Shown here piece by piece: positions 30,641 to 38,338 of a stretch of DNA of 38,338 nt. Origin of the DNA: DATNIC01 sp035604635 (GTDB taxonomy: Bacteria; Vulcanimicrobiota; Vulcanimicrobiia; Vulcanimicrobiales; Vulcanimicrobiaceae). Location: NCBI GenBank assembly GCA_035604635.1, contig DATNIC010000018.1:1-38338 (forward strand), given 5' to 3'. The notes under the pieces are model-generated. The model did not search any database. It was not told the origin of the DNA and saw only the letters and a list, made by a program, of their open reading frames with translations. Every line of letters begins with the position of its first letter. The stretch's first letter is position 1. A program made the position numbers and the translations under genes.

Positions 30641-31705
30641 ATGTCGGGCATTTTGGTCGGCACGGTCGACGGAGTCTATCGTCTCGAGCGGGACGAGACG
30701 ACCAGCCGCGGCTGGACCGTCGGGAGACACAGTCTCGGCGGGACGCATGTCTCGGCGCTGTTGCACGTGCCCGCAGTCGGATTGCTCTTCGCCGGCGCGC
30801 ACAGCGGTGGACTCTTCGTCAGCCAGGACGAGGGGAAGAGTTGGGCCACGGCGGGCAGCGGCATCGCCCCCGGACACGAGCACGTCTTCACCTTGGCTGC
30901 GCAGCCCCGCGGTGAGAACTTCGTCTTATGGGCGGGGACGCAGCCGGCTGCGCTCTATCGGAGCGACGATCTCGGCAGGACGTGGTCCGAAATCTCGTCG
31001 CTGCGCGCCGTGCCGGGAACAGAGCGTTGGAATTTTCCGGTCCCGCCGCACATCGCGCACGTCAAGCACGTCGCGTTCCATCCGAGCGACCCCGCAACAC
31101 TCTACGTGTGCATCGAACAGGGCGCGCTTCTCAAGTCGGTCGATGACGGACGATCGTGGCGCGAGCTGACGGGCTACGCCTCGCCGGACGACTATTGGTA
31201 TCATGACGCACATCGCGTCGTGATCGCGCGCAACCCTGCTAAGCTGTACTTGACCGGCGGCGAAGGCGTGTACGCGAGCGAAGACGGCGGCGAGACCTGG
31301 AAGCAGCTGGCGACGCGCCATGACCGGCTCGGCTATCCCGACGCTCTCTTTTTGGATCCTCGCAGCGAGCGCGTGCTCTACCTCGCCGGCGGCGGCACGT
31401 CGCCCGACGCGTGGGAGCGCGGTCCGCAAGGCACGGGGAATCCCGGGATCCTGCGAAGCGGTGACGGCGGCAAGACTTGGGCCGAGCTGCGCAATGGCTT
31501 GCCCGCTTACATACGAGGGAACATCGAAGCGATGAGCATGTACCGCTGGGTCAAGACGGCGGCACTCATTGCGGCGACGACCGCCGGCGACGTTTTCGCC
31601 AGCGAGGATCGCGGCGAAGAATGGGAACTCATCGCGAGCGGCTTGCCGCCGATCTCCAAAGTCGGACACTACAAGCTTTTTCTCGCAGAATCAAAGGCGC
31701 TATAA
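30641..31705 (+). CDS. BNR-repeat (sialidase/Ycf48-like) beta-propeller protein
   Basis: 354 residues with no clear signal peptide. At least five Asp-box repeats of the S-x-D-x-G-x-T/S-W kind are visible: SQDEGKSW, SDDLGRTW, SVDDGRSW, SEDGGETW, SGDGGKTW and SEDRGEEW. Such propellers occur in sialidases and in the VPS10/Ycf48-type glycosyl hydrolase-like family; here no catalytic triad can be assigned. Start is the ATG at 30641. It overlaps the facing dihydroxyphthalate-decarboxylase-like gene by 6 bases. Confidence 0.85.
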   Translation: MSGILVGTVDGVYRLERDETTSRGWTVGRHSLGGTHVSALLHVPAVGLLFAGAHSGGLFVSQDEGKSWATAGSGIAPGHEHVFTLAAQPRGENFVLWAGTQPAALYRSDDLGRTWSEISSLRAVPGTERWNFPVPPHIAHVKHVAFHPSDPATLYVCIEQGALLKSVDDGRSWRELTGYASPDDYWYHDAHRVVIARNPAKLYLTGGEGVYASEDGGETWKQLATRHDRLGYPDALFLDPRSERVLYLAGGGTSPDAWERGPQGTGNPGILRSGDGGKTWAELRNGLPAYIRGNIEAMSMYRWVKTAALIAATTAGDVFASEDRGEEWELIASGLPPISKVGHYKLFLAESKAL

Positions 31706-32692
31706 GTCGAGCGTGCTCGGGTGGAATATCTCGTCGACGGCGACGCGCCGCGAGGTGAGCCCGTCTTCGTATAGATAGCGGCTGATCGTCTCGAGGACCG
31801 GACGCGACTTTTGCACGCCGTACGGCATGACGTCCGCGGCGATTTTCCCCTTCAAGGGCGCGTCGAGAACCCCCGCGGCGAAATACGGCTCGATCAGCGC
31901 GTCACGCCTTTTCGTCTGCTCGTTTTTTCCCGCGAGAAACCAGTTGAAGAGATTGAGCACGGCCCAGGGATGCTGCTCGACGACCGAGCGGCGCACCACG
32001 ACGCCGTGATTGATGGGGAACATCGCCGTTTTAGCGTAGTAGCGGCGCGACTCCGCGACCGGATCGAAGAGGCGCTTCACGTTTGGACTTTTCATCGGAT
32101 CGATCGTCGTCCGGTCGATCATGTTCTTCGACGACACCCAATGGACGATTGCGTCAACGTCGCCGTTTACGATCATCGTGCTCAGATCGGTTTCTTGCGC
32201 GACATGCTGTAAACGATAGCCCGGCGGCGGCTTGAATCCGGTCGCCGCGCCGTGGCTGAGCTGGGGACTGCGCTCCATAAGCCACTGCGCCTCGCGTGAG
32301 TCGAAACCATACTCGTCGCGCAGGATGCCGCGGACCCACACCGCCGCAGTCTGCTGAAACTCGGGGACGCCTATCCGTTTGCCCTTCAGATCGCTCGGCT
32401 TCGTTATCCCGGCCTTGGCGTTCACCATCACGTGCGCGTGAAAGAAACGGCGCATCGTAAAGACGGGAAGGCCGACCCATTGAGTCGGGCCTTTCGACGT
32501 CGCGATCATCAAGGTCGCAAGCGACATCTCCGAGACGTCGAACTCGGCATTCTTCAGTTGCCGAAAGAACATCTCGCCCGGATCGAGGGGCGTGATCTCG
32601 AGGTCGATTGCGTCCGGTTTGACGCTTCCATCGAGCAGCGGACGCGTCCGGTCGTTGACGCTTAGGGCGCAGGTCAAATTGAGGCGTGCCAA
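31700..32692 (-). CDS. 4,5-dihydroxyphthalate decarboxylase-like protein (substrate-binding fold)
   Basis: 330 residues without a signal peptide, so cytoplasmic. The N-terminus LNLTCALSVNDRTRPLLDG and VKPDAIDLEITPLDP, with NAEFDVSEMSLATLMI and GKRIGVPEFQQTAAVWVRG, matches the Pht5-type family, which has the fold of ABC binding proteins. The start is TTG but has an excellent ribosome site, AAGGAGG, at 7 bases. Substrate is probably an aromatic dicarboxylate or similar hydroxybenzoate; not provable here. Confidence 0.82.
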   Translation of the reverse strand: MARLNLTCALSVNDRTRPLLDGSVKPDAIDLEITPLDPGEMFFRQLKNAEFDVSEMSLATLMIATSKGPTQWVGLPVFTMRRFFHAHVMVNAKAGITKPSDLKGKRIGVPEFQQTAAVWVRGILRDEYGFDSREAQWLMERSPQLSHGAATGFKPPPGYRLQHVAQETDLSTMIVNGDVDAIVHWVSSKNMIDRTTIDPMKSPNVKRLFDPVAESRRYYAKTAMFPINHGVVVRRSVVEQHPWAVLNLFNWFLAGKNEQTKRRDALIEPYFAAGVLDAPLKGKIAADVMPYGVQKSRPVLETISRYLYEDGLTSRRVAVDEIFHPSTLDL

Positions 32693-32745
32693 GAGTCCTC
32701 CTTAACAAATGGGGCCATACCCGATGCGTGGAACGAGGCCCTGCG

Positions 32746-34077
32746 ATGATCCCGTGGGTACTCGTCGCTGCTATCCTGGGTTCAGCGATGTCGTTCATCG
32801 ACGGGACGGCGGTCAACGTCGCGCTTCCGATCCTGCAGAAAGAGCTGCACACGGACGTCGCCGCAACGCAATGGGTGATCGAAGGGTACTCGCTCTTCCT
32901 CTCAGCGCTGATTCTAACGGGCGGCGCACTCGGCGATCTTTACGGACGGCGCAACGTCTTTGCGCTCGGCGTCGCGATCTTTGCCCTCGCCTCGGCGGGC
33001 TGCGGATTCGCCTCCGACATCGGGACGCTCGTCGCGGCACGCTGCGTGCAAGGTATCGGCGGCGCGCTGCTCATGCCGGGCAGCCTTGCACTCATCAGTG
33101 CGAGGTACAGCGGTGAAGCGCGCGGACGGGCGATCGGCACGTGGTCCGGCTTCTCTGCGCTCACCGCAGCATTCGGTCCGGTGTTGGGCGGATGGCTGAC
33201 GCAGCAGTTTTCGTGGCGTTACGTTTTCTTCATCAACATCCCGATTGCGGTCGCCGTCATTGCAGTCGTCCTGTTCCATGTGCCGGAGAGTCGCGACGAA
33301 TCTGCCGCGCGCAAAATCGATTTCGCGGGCGTCACCCTTGCGACAGCCGGATTGGGCGCGCTTGTCTACGGACTGATCGCGATGGACAACGGCGGAGTCA
33401 ACGCCGTCGCCGCAGCATGCGTCGCAGCCGGCATCGCGCTCCTTAGCGCGTTCGTCGCCGTCGAACGCAAGATCTCCGATCCGATGCTCCACCCCGACCT
33501 GTTCGCGTCGCGCAGTTTCAGCGTCGCGAACCTCTATACGTTCGTTCTTTATGCGACGCTGGGCGGGAGCTTGTACTTCGTCCCGTTCGTCCTGATCAAC
33601 ATCCACCACTATTCACCGGCGGCGGCCGGCGCCGCGTTTCTTCCGTTCATCGCGATCATGGCCGGCGCATCGCGCTGGTCGGGCGGACTCGTCGCTCGGA
33701 TCGGCGCCCGTTTACCGCTCACCGTCGGCAGCATCCTGGCAGCCGCCGGATTCGTCGCCTACGCGTTGCCGGGTAGCGACGGATCGTATTGGACGACCTT
33801 CTTCCCGGCCGCCGCGATCCTCGGTTGCGGCGGCGCCTTCTTCGTCGCGCCCCTGACGACGACCGTGATGGATGCCGTCGCGGTGGAACACGCCGGCGTC
33901 GCATCCGGGATCAACAACGCCGTTGCACGGACCGCGGGATTGCTGGGGATTGCGGCGCTCGGCATCGTCGTGGCGCTCGCCCCGAGCCTGCTCGCGGGCT
34001 TTCGCGTTGCGATGACCGTTTCAGCGGCATTGGCGCTGTTGTCGGCGCTTCTCGCATGGGCGATTCTGCGGCGATAG
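32746..34077 (+). CDS. MFS transporter, DHA2 (EmrB/QacA) family, 14 helices
   Basis: 443 residues. The signature of drug:H+ antiporters is present: DGTAVNVALPILQ in helix 1, GALGDLYGRRN (motif A) and the conserved motif C-like PVLGGWL. About 14 membrane segments. ATG at 32746 with GAGG seven bases upstream; an alternative GTG at 32728 is in frame. It diverges from the Pht5-like gene across 53 bases and ends 7 bases from the facing binding-protein gene. Cargo may be an aromatic acid or toxin (inference). Confidence 0.92.
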   Translation: MIPWVLVAAILGSAMSFIDGTAVNVALPILQKELHTDVAATQWVIEGYSLFLSALILTGGALGDLYGRRNVFALGVAIFALASAGCGFASDIGTLVAARCVQGIGGALLMPGSLALISARYSGEARGRAIGTWSGFSALTAAFGPVLGGWLTQQFSWRYVFFINIPIAVAVIAVVLFHVPESRDESAARKIDFAGVTLATAGLGALVYGLIAMDNGGVNAVAAACVAAGIALLSAFVAVERKISDPMLHPDLFASRSFSVANLYTFVLYATLGGSLYFVPFVLINIHHYSPAAAGAAFLPFIAIMAGASRWSGGLVARIGARLPLTVGSILAAAGFVAYALPGSDGSYWTTFFPAAAILGCGGAFFVAPLTTTVMDAVAVEHAGVASGINNAVARTAGLLGIAALGIVVALAPSLLAGFRVAMTVSAALALLSALLAWAILRR

Positions 34078-34084
34078 ATCCGAT

Positions 34085-35044
34085 CTAGCGGGGCGGGGCG
34101 CTCCAAATCACTTCCGATGCAGGGAAAGTCCGCGAAAGCGCATTGTACTTCGCCGAGACGTCGATGACCGGCTGTACGAGCGCGGGCGTCAATTGTGTTC
34201 CGAGCACGCCGCGCTCCATGCTTGTGATAACCGAGAGCGGTATCTTCGAGACTTCCGCCAGCAAGGGGGCCGTGACGTCGTGGTGGCTATTGCCGTAGGC
34301 TGCCGCCTGCTCGACGACGCGCCGGAACTTTGCGATGACGTCGGGGTGCGCCTTCGCGTAGTCGGTCGTCGTGAACCAGGCCGAGACGAGATAATTCCTG
34401 CTGATCGCGGAAAACGCGGGCGCCAAGGGGCGGGCTTGCCCGGACGAGAGCGCTTGATCGAGCTGCGGGCGGATCGTCAGCGACGCGGCGATGCGGTGCT
34501 GCGCGAGCGCCGCGCCATCTTCCGATTGCGGAAGCTCGATGAATTTCAGCGACTTCCCGTCACCGCCGTTTTGGTCCATCCATGCCAAAATCGCGGCTTG
34601 ATCCAGACTGTTGAGCGCCGCGACGGCGACGGTCTGTCCGTTGAGATCCTTGGCGCTCTTGATCGGCGAGTCTTTCGCGACGATGAGCAGGCCGTACGGC
34701 GTCTTCGGATCGTAGAGCGTTCCCGGCGCGATTAATGTGAAGGGAACGTTGCGCAAATGCGCCGCGAGCAGCGAGGTGAGGCTCGACTTGCCGATGTCGT
34801 ACGTCCCGCTCGCTACGCCGGCGGCGATCGCCGCGCCGCTGGTCGATGAAGGCTCGAGCGCTACGTCGAGGCCGGCCTGGCGAAACATCCCGGACCGTTG
34901 CGCGTAGATGACCGCGACGAACGTGTCGTCGGGTGTCGAGGCCACCCTCACCGGTACGAGCGCGCCGGGCGTTTGTGCCGGGGCCGGCCCGGAGACGATC
35001 AGGCCGAACGCGAGGATAGACGTCAGCAGACGAAGGACGTTCAT
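34085..35044 (-). CDS. ABC-type solute-binding protein, NitT/TauT family (second)
   Basis: 319 residues with a signal peptide (LTSILAFGLIVSGPAPAQ). The mature sequence shows AVIYAQRSGMFRQAGLDVAL, GVASGTYDIGKSSLTSLLAA and AKDLNGQTVAVAALNS, the SsuA/TauA pattern. It differs strongly from the protein at 26875-27849. It diverges from the LivJ-like gene with a 33-base gap; no transporter core genes adjoin. Confidence 0.88.
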   Translation of the reverse strand: MNVLRLLTSILAFGLIVSGPAPAQTPGALVPVRVASTPDDTFVAVIYAQRSGMFRQAGLDVALEPSSTSGAAIAAGVASGTYDIGKSSLTSLLAAHLRNVPFTLIAPGTLYDPKTPYGLLIVAKDSPIKSAKDLNGQTVAVAALNSLDQAAILAWMDQNGGDGKSLKFIELPQSEDGAALAQHRIAASLTIRPQLDQALSSGQARPLAPAFSAISRNYLVSAWFTTTDYAKAHPDVIAKFRRVVEQAAAYGNSHHDVTAPLLAEVSKIPLSVITSMERGVLGTQLTPALVQPVIDVSAKYNALSRTFPASEVIWSAPPR

Positions 35045-35077
35045 AGCACGGCGGTTCCTTCCACGTAGGAGATCATT

Positions 35078-36247
35078 ATGAAGGCATGGTTGTGCACCCT
35101 GGTCGCGGCTGTTCTCATTGCGGCAGCGCTGCGGCCGTCGATCGGTGCGGAGCCCTACGAGATCAACGTGATGCTCTCGCTCAGCGGCTCGGCTGCCTTC
35201 ATCGGTAAGGAAGAACAGACGTCGCTTGGGATCATCGAGCGACTCGTCAACCAAAGCGGTGGGATCCGCGGGCGGCAAATCAAGTTCGTCATCCAAGACG
35301 ACCAGTCAAATCCGCAAGTCGGCGTTCAACTGGCCAACGCGATCATCGCGAAGAAAGTCCCCGTCATCGTCGGACCGACCTTTACCGCGGTCTGTAACGC
35401 CGTTCTGCCGCTGATCCGCGAGAATGGTCCGGTCATGTACTGTCTGTCGCCCGGGATCCACCCGGTCGCCGGCGGCTACGCGTTTTCTGCGACGGTCGGG
35501 AGCGGCGACATGGCGCTCGTGATCGCTCGCTTCATACGCGACCACGCTTGGAACCGCGTCGCGATCATCAGCTCGACCGACGCGAGCGGCCAGGACTTCG
35601 AAAAGGGCTTCGACAACGCGCTGGCTCTTGCGGACAATAAGAGCCTGCAGCTCGTCGCGCGCGAGCATTTCGCAACGAGCGACGTCTCGGTCAGCGCGCA
35701 GATGGCACGGATCAAAGCCGCCAACCCTCAAGCGATGATCGGATGGACGGCCGGCACGGGCTTCGGGACCGTGCTGCACGGCTACCACGACGTCGGACTC
35801 GACGTACCGATCGTCGGCGGAAACGGGAACATGATCTTCGCGCAGCTCGCCGGCTACGGCGGCTTCATGCCCAAAGAGCTGTATTTTCCCGGCGTCTTGG
35901 GGTTGTCGATCGCGCAGACGCCGAAAGGACCGGTCCGCGACAAGCAGTCGATCTACTTCGGCGAGTATGCGAAAATCAACGCCAAGCCCGATTTTCCCTC
36001 AAACGCGGGCTGGGACGCGCCGTGGCTCGTCATCGACGCGTTCAAGAAGCTCGGCTTCGAAGCGACACCGCAGCAGATTCGCGACTTCATTCGCGGCCAA
36101 CGCAATTGGGTCGGAATCAACGGCGTGTACAGCTTCACGGACGCCGAGCAGCGCGGAATCGGTCCAATGGGCGACGCGATCTTCCGCTACGATCCCGAAC
36201 AGCAGGCGTTCATAACGGCAAGCAAACCCGGCGGCGGGTTGAAGTAG
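35078..36247 (+). CDS. ABC-type solute-binding protein, LivJ family (second copy)
   Basis: 389 residues with a signal peptide (LVAAVLIAAALRPSIGA). EPYEINVMLSLSGSAAF, VNQSGGIRGRQIKF, IQDDQSNPQ and CLSPGIHP match the protein at 29384-30547 throughout, including the C-terminal ATPQQIRDF and SKPGG. ATG preceded by AGGAG. It is followed 11 bases later by the MbfA-type gene, which suggests co-transcription by position although no functional link is obvious. Confidence 0.9.
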   Translation: MKAWLCTLVAAVLIAAALRPSIGAEPYEINVMLSLSGSAAFIGKEEQTSLGIIERLVNQSGGIRGRQIKFVIQDDQSNPQVGVQLANAIIAKKVPVIVGPTFTAVCNAVLPLIRENGPVMYCLSPGIHPVAGGYAFSATVGSGDMALVIARFIRDHAWNRVAIISSTDASGQDFEKGFDNALALADNKSLQLVAREHFATSDVSVSAQMARIKAANPQAMIGWTAGTGFGTVLHGYHDVGLDVPIVGGNGNMIFAQLAGYGGFMPKELYFPGVLGLSIAQTPKGPVRDKQSIYFGEYAKINAKPDFPSNAGWDAPWLVIDAFKKLGFEATPQQIRDFIRGQRNWVGINGVYSFTDAEQRGIGPMGDAIFRYDPEQQAFITASKPGGGLK

Positions 36248-36258
36248 CGAACTCCGAG

Positions 36259-37215
36259 ATGCGCAACTTCTCCGACTTGAACGAACAAGAGGTGCTCGCA
36301 CTGGCGATCTCCCTTGAGGAAGACGACGAACGCACCTACGAAAACTACGCTCACTACTTGAGCGAAACGTATCCCGAATCGGCCGCGGTCTTTACCGGGA
36401 TGGCTGGTGAGGAGAGCGGTCACCGGCACCGCCTGATCGACCTCTACCGGAAGCGATACGGCGAGTTCATCCCGCTGATTCGCCGCACCGATGTGCGCGG
36501 CTTCATGCCGCGTGCGTCGATTTGGCTCGGCCAGCCGCTCGGGCTGGAAAAGATCCGCGAGCAGGCCGAGCAAATGGAACTCGAGAGCTTGCGGTTCTAC
36601 CGCCGCGCCGCGCGGCAAACGAAGGACGCCTCACTGCGCCAGCTGCTGGATGACCTGGCGGCTGAGGAGCGCAAGCACGAGACGCGCGCCGAGACGCTCA
36701 CCGCCGAACACCTCACACCGGCCGTCCGCGAGGCTGAAGGGAAGACCGAGCAACGGCTCTTTCTGCTGCAAATCGTGCAGCCCGGGCTCGCCGGGCTGAT
36801 GGACGGTTCGGTGTCGACGCTTGCGCCGATCTTTGCTGCGGCACTGGCGACGCACAATTCGCATTCGGCCTTCTTGGTCGGCCTTGCTGCCTCGATCGGC
36901 GCCGGGATATCGATGGCATTTGCGGAGGGCTCCACGGACAACGGGAGCCTGACCGGACGGGGCAGCCCGGTGCTGCGCGGCGTCGTCTGCGGCGCGATGA
37001 CGACGCTCGGCGGACTCGGACACACCTTGCCCTTCTTGCTGCCGGACTTCCGCGCCGCGCTGACGCTTGCGGTCATCGTCGTCGCGATCGAACTCGCCGT
37101 CATTTCGTGGATCCGCAACCGCTTCATGGACACGCCGTTCCTGAGCGCGGCGTTCCAGGTCGTCGTCGGCGGCGTGCTGGTCTTCCTCACCGGGATCCTC
37201 ATCGGCGGGAGTTGA
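36259..37215 (+). CDS. mbfA: MbfA-type membrane-bound ferritin-like iron exporter
   Basis: 318 residues. The N-terminal half is a rubrerythrin-type diiron domain with the ExxH pairs EESGHRH (about 51-55) and AAEERKHE (E137, H140), plus acidic helices 1 (about 20-21) and 3 (about 107-109). The C-terminal half is a VIT1/CCC1-like membrane domain of five helices (GLMDGSVSTLAPIF, ISMAFAEGSTDNGS). This fusion is the Er-VIT1 or MbfA family, which exports ferrous iron and resists iron and peroxide stress. ATG at 36259 without a strong ribosome site; the longer frame from 35743 is inside the binding-protein gene. Confidence 0.92.
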   Translation: MRNFSDLNEQEVLALAISLEEDDERTYENYAHYLSETYPESAAVFTGMAGEESGHRHRLIDLYRKRYGEFIPLIRRTDVRGFMPRASIWLGQPLGLEKIREQAEQMELESLRFYRRAARQTKDASLRQLLDDLAAEERKHETRAETLTAEHLTPAVREAEGKTEQRLFLLQIVQPGLAGLMDGSVSTLAPIFAAALATHNSHSAFLVGLAASIGAGISMAFAEGSTDNGSLTGRGSPVLRGVVCGAMTTLGGLGHTLPFLLPDFRAALTLAVIVVAIELAVISWIRNRFMDTPFLSAAFQVVVGGVLVFLTGILIGGS

Positions 37216-37236
37216 CGAAAGCGGGAATCGTCGACG

Positions 37237-38338
37237 TTACGTATGCAGAGTCAGCTTCTGAACGCGCCAGTTCAGGATCTCGGCGACGTAGAGCACGTTC
37301 TCGGCAGGACACGCCATCTCGTGAATCCAGCCGAACTGTTTGAGTTGCTTTCCGGATCGTCCAAGGACGCCGACAACTTGGCCGTCGAGCGTCATCTTAT
37401 AGATCCGGCCCGGATACGCGTCGGCGCTGTAGAGATACTGGCGCGGCGGAGGCGAGATGCAGATCGCCCATGGCGCGCCCGGACCAAACGTGCTTTGTAG
37501 CGCCCCTCCGGTGGGTTTGTTGCCGATCGCAGGACGCGTATCGGGATCGTACGGCACGTCGATCGTGAATTGACGAATGAAGTGGCCTTGCGAATCGAGC
37601 ACCTGAATGCGCCGGTTGGCGCGATCCGCAACGTAGACGCGGTTTTGCGCGTCGACCGCGATGCTGTGCGGGGTATTGAACTGGCCGGGGCCGGTGCCTG
37701 GACCTCCAAAGGAGCCGACCCAGTTGCCGTTCTTGTCGACCTTGGCGATGCGCGAATTGATGTAGCCGTCACTGATGTACGCGTTGTCGTCAGAATCCCA
37801 CGCGACGTCGGTCACTTGTCTGAAGCGCCCGTCTTCGGGCGGGAGCGGCGGGTTCGGATGCTTCAGCGGCCCGGTCCCCTCGTCCGAAGCCTCTAGCTTG
37901 CGGCCGAAGAGCATCGCGACGCGGCCGTCGGGATTGAACTTGACGACCATGTCGGAGCCTTTGTCGGTACACCAGATGTTGTCGTATCGATCGACTTTGA
38001 TCGTGTGCGCGAACGACCACGCGTAAAGGTTGCGGCCGATCTCTCGAACGTAGCGTCCGTCCGGACCGAATTCGAGCACTTGCGCGGCGCTCGCCGCGTA
38101 GGCCGGCCCGCTCGTATTTCCGCGCGAGAAGACGAAGACGTGGCCTTTGGAATTGAACGCCACGCCGGACGCTTCGCCCATGTACATATTCGGTGGAAGC
38201 TTCACGAAGTCGACCGCGTCGAACGGAATCTCGGGGACCGCGAGTCTGGGACCCGGCCGTTGGGGCGCTTCGCTTGTCTGTGCCCATGCGACCGCACGCG
38301 CCCCGAAGAACGGCGTGCAGCAGCCGCACACAGCCGCG
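37237..38338 (-). CDS. NHL-repeat beta-propeller protein (amidating-lyase-like), N-terminus cut
   Basis: At least 364 residues are visible. The only in-frame start candidate inside the window is a GTG at 38331, but the visible N-terminus (CTPFFGARAVAWAQ) looks like the end of a signal peptide, so the true start probably lies outside. The body has six NHL-type repeats, for instance FNTPHSIAVDAQNRVYVADRANRR, and resembles peptidyl-alpha-hydroxyglycine amidating lyase-like propellers, whose function in bacteria is mostly unknown. It converges on mbfA with a 21-base gap. Confidence 0.82.
   Translation of the reverse strand, partial: AAVCGCCTPFFGARAVAWAQTSEAPQRPGPRLAVPEIPFDAVDFVKLPPNMYMGEASGVAFNSKGHVFVFSRGNTSGPAYAASAAQVLEFGPDGRYVREIGRNLYAWSFAHTIKVDRYDNIWCTDKGSDMVVKFNPDGRVAMLFGRKLEASDEGTGPLKHPNPPLPPEDGRFRQVTDVAWDSDDNAYISDGYINSRIAKVDKNGNWVGSFGGPGTGPGQFNTPHSIAVDAQNRVYVADRANRRIQVLDSQGHFIRQFTIDVPYDPDTRPAIGNKPTGGALQSTFGPGAPWAICISPPPRQYLYSADAYPGRIYKMTLDGQVVGVLGRSGKQLKQFGWIHEMACPAENVLYVAEILNWRVQKLTLHT

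Noticed and set aside
35743..36258. Longer MbfA start
   Set aside because: Frame runs inside the LivJ-like gene and is Arg-rich; the family N-terminus begins at 36259.

Overview
This 38.3 kb window is a GC-rich bacterial chromosome segment packed with genes on both strands. Many starts are GTG or TTG, stop/start overlaps of the ATGA or GTGA type are common, and several convergent genes end within 0 to 7 bases of each other. No stretch over 300 bases lacks a gene. I saw no tRNA, rRNA, CRISPR array, transposase or phage gene. The host is an aerobe (caa3-type oxidase) with a carbon-scavenging, environmental gene set. Such a mixture fits poorly studied soil phyla such as Eremiobacterota (WPS-2), but the sequence alone does not fix the taxon.

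Left end (1-5.7 kb, minus strand): the oxidase genes ctaC-ctaD, with ctaD cut by the window edge, lie downstream of a tightly coupled operon: FAD oxidoreductase, small HExxH protein, N-acetylglucosamine-type kinase, and NanE (ManNAc-6-P epimerase). Divergent from it is a methyltransferase resembling aminosugar N,N-dimethyltransferases, whose start codon follows a tandem hairpin. A small gene, a strong two-way terminator and a 61-residue unknown protein come next.

Middle (7-18.3 kb): a minus-strand run encodes a GH20-type hexosaminidase, a permease fused to a PDZ-like domain, an M20 peptidase, a HyuA-like hydantoinase/oxoprolinase, and then an OmpR-type response regulator with its histidine kinase. 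A sodium:solute symporter diverges from the hexosaminidase. With the left operon this suggests uptake and breakdown of amino sugars and small peptide-like compounds.

Regulatory and stress block (18.3-26.9 kb): an unknown protein, a degenerate class III cyclase-like membrane protein, an NhaP-type antiporter coupled to a SIRT5-type sirtuin, and two ECF sigma/anti-sigma pairs. Between the pairs lie a GNAT acetyltransferase, a carboxymuconolactone decarboxylase-like protein, a cupredoxin and an exported metallophosphoesterase.

Right end (26.9-38.3 kb): four exported solute-binding proteins without any ABC permease or ATPase gene, mixed with a His-tailed cupin, an extradiol-type VOC protein, a dihydroxyphthalate-decarboxylase-like protein, a BNR-repeat protein, a DHA2-type MFS exporter, the MbfA-type ferritin-like iron exporter and a cut NHL-repeat protein. 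This looks like an aromatic-acid sensing and catabolism region, by inference.

The most unusual signal is a family of tandem-hairpin elements (5687-5730, 14397-14443, 24730-24777). Two share the same core and have compensatory changes in the side hairpin. Two sit so that a purine-rich internal-loop strand lies exactly 10 bases before a start codon.
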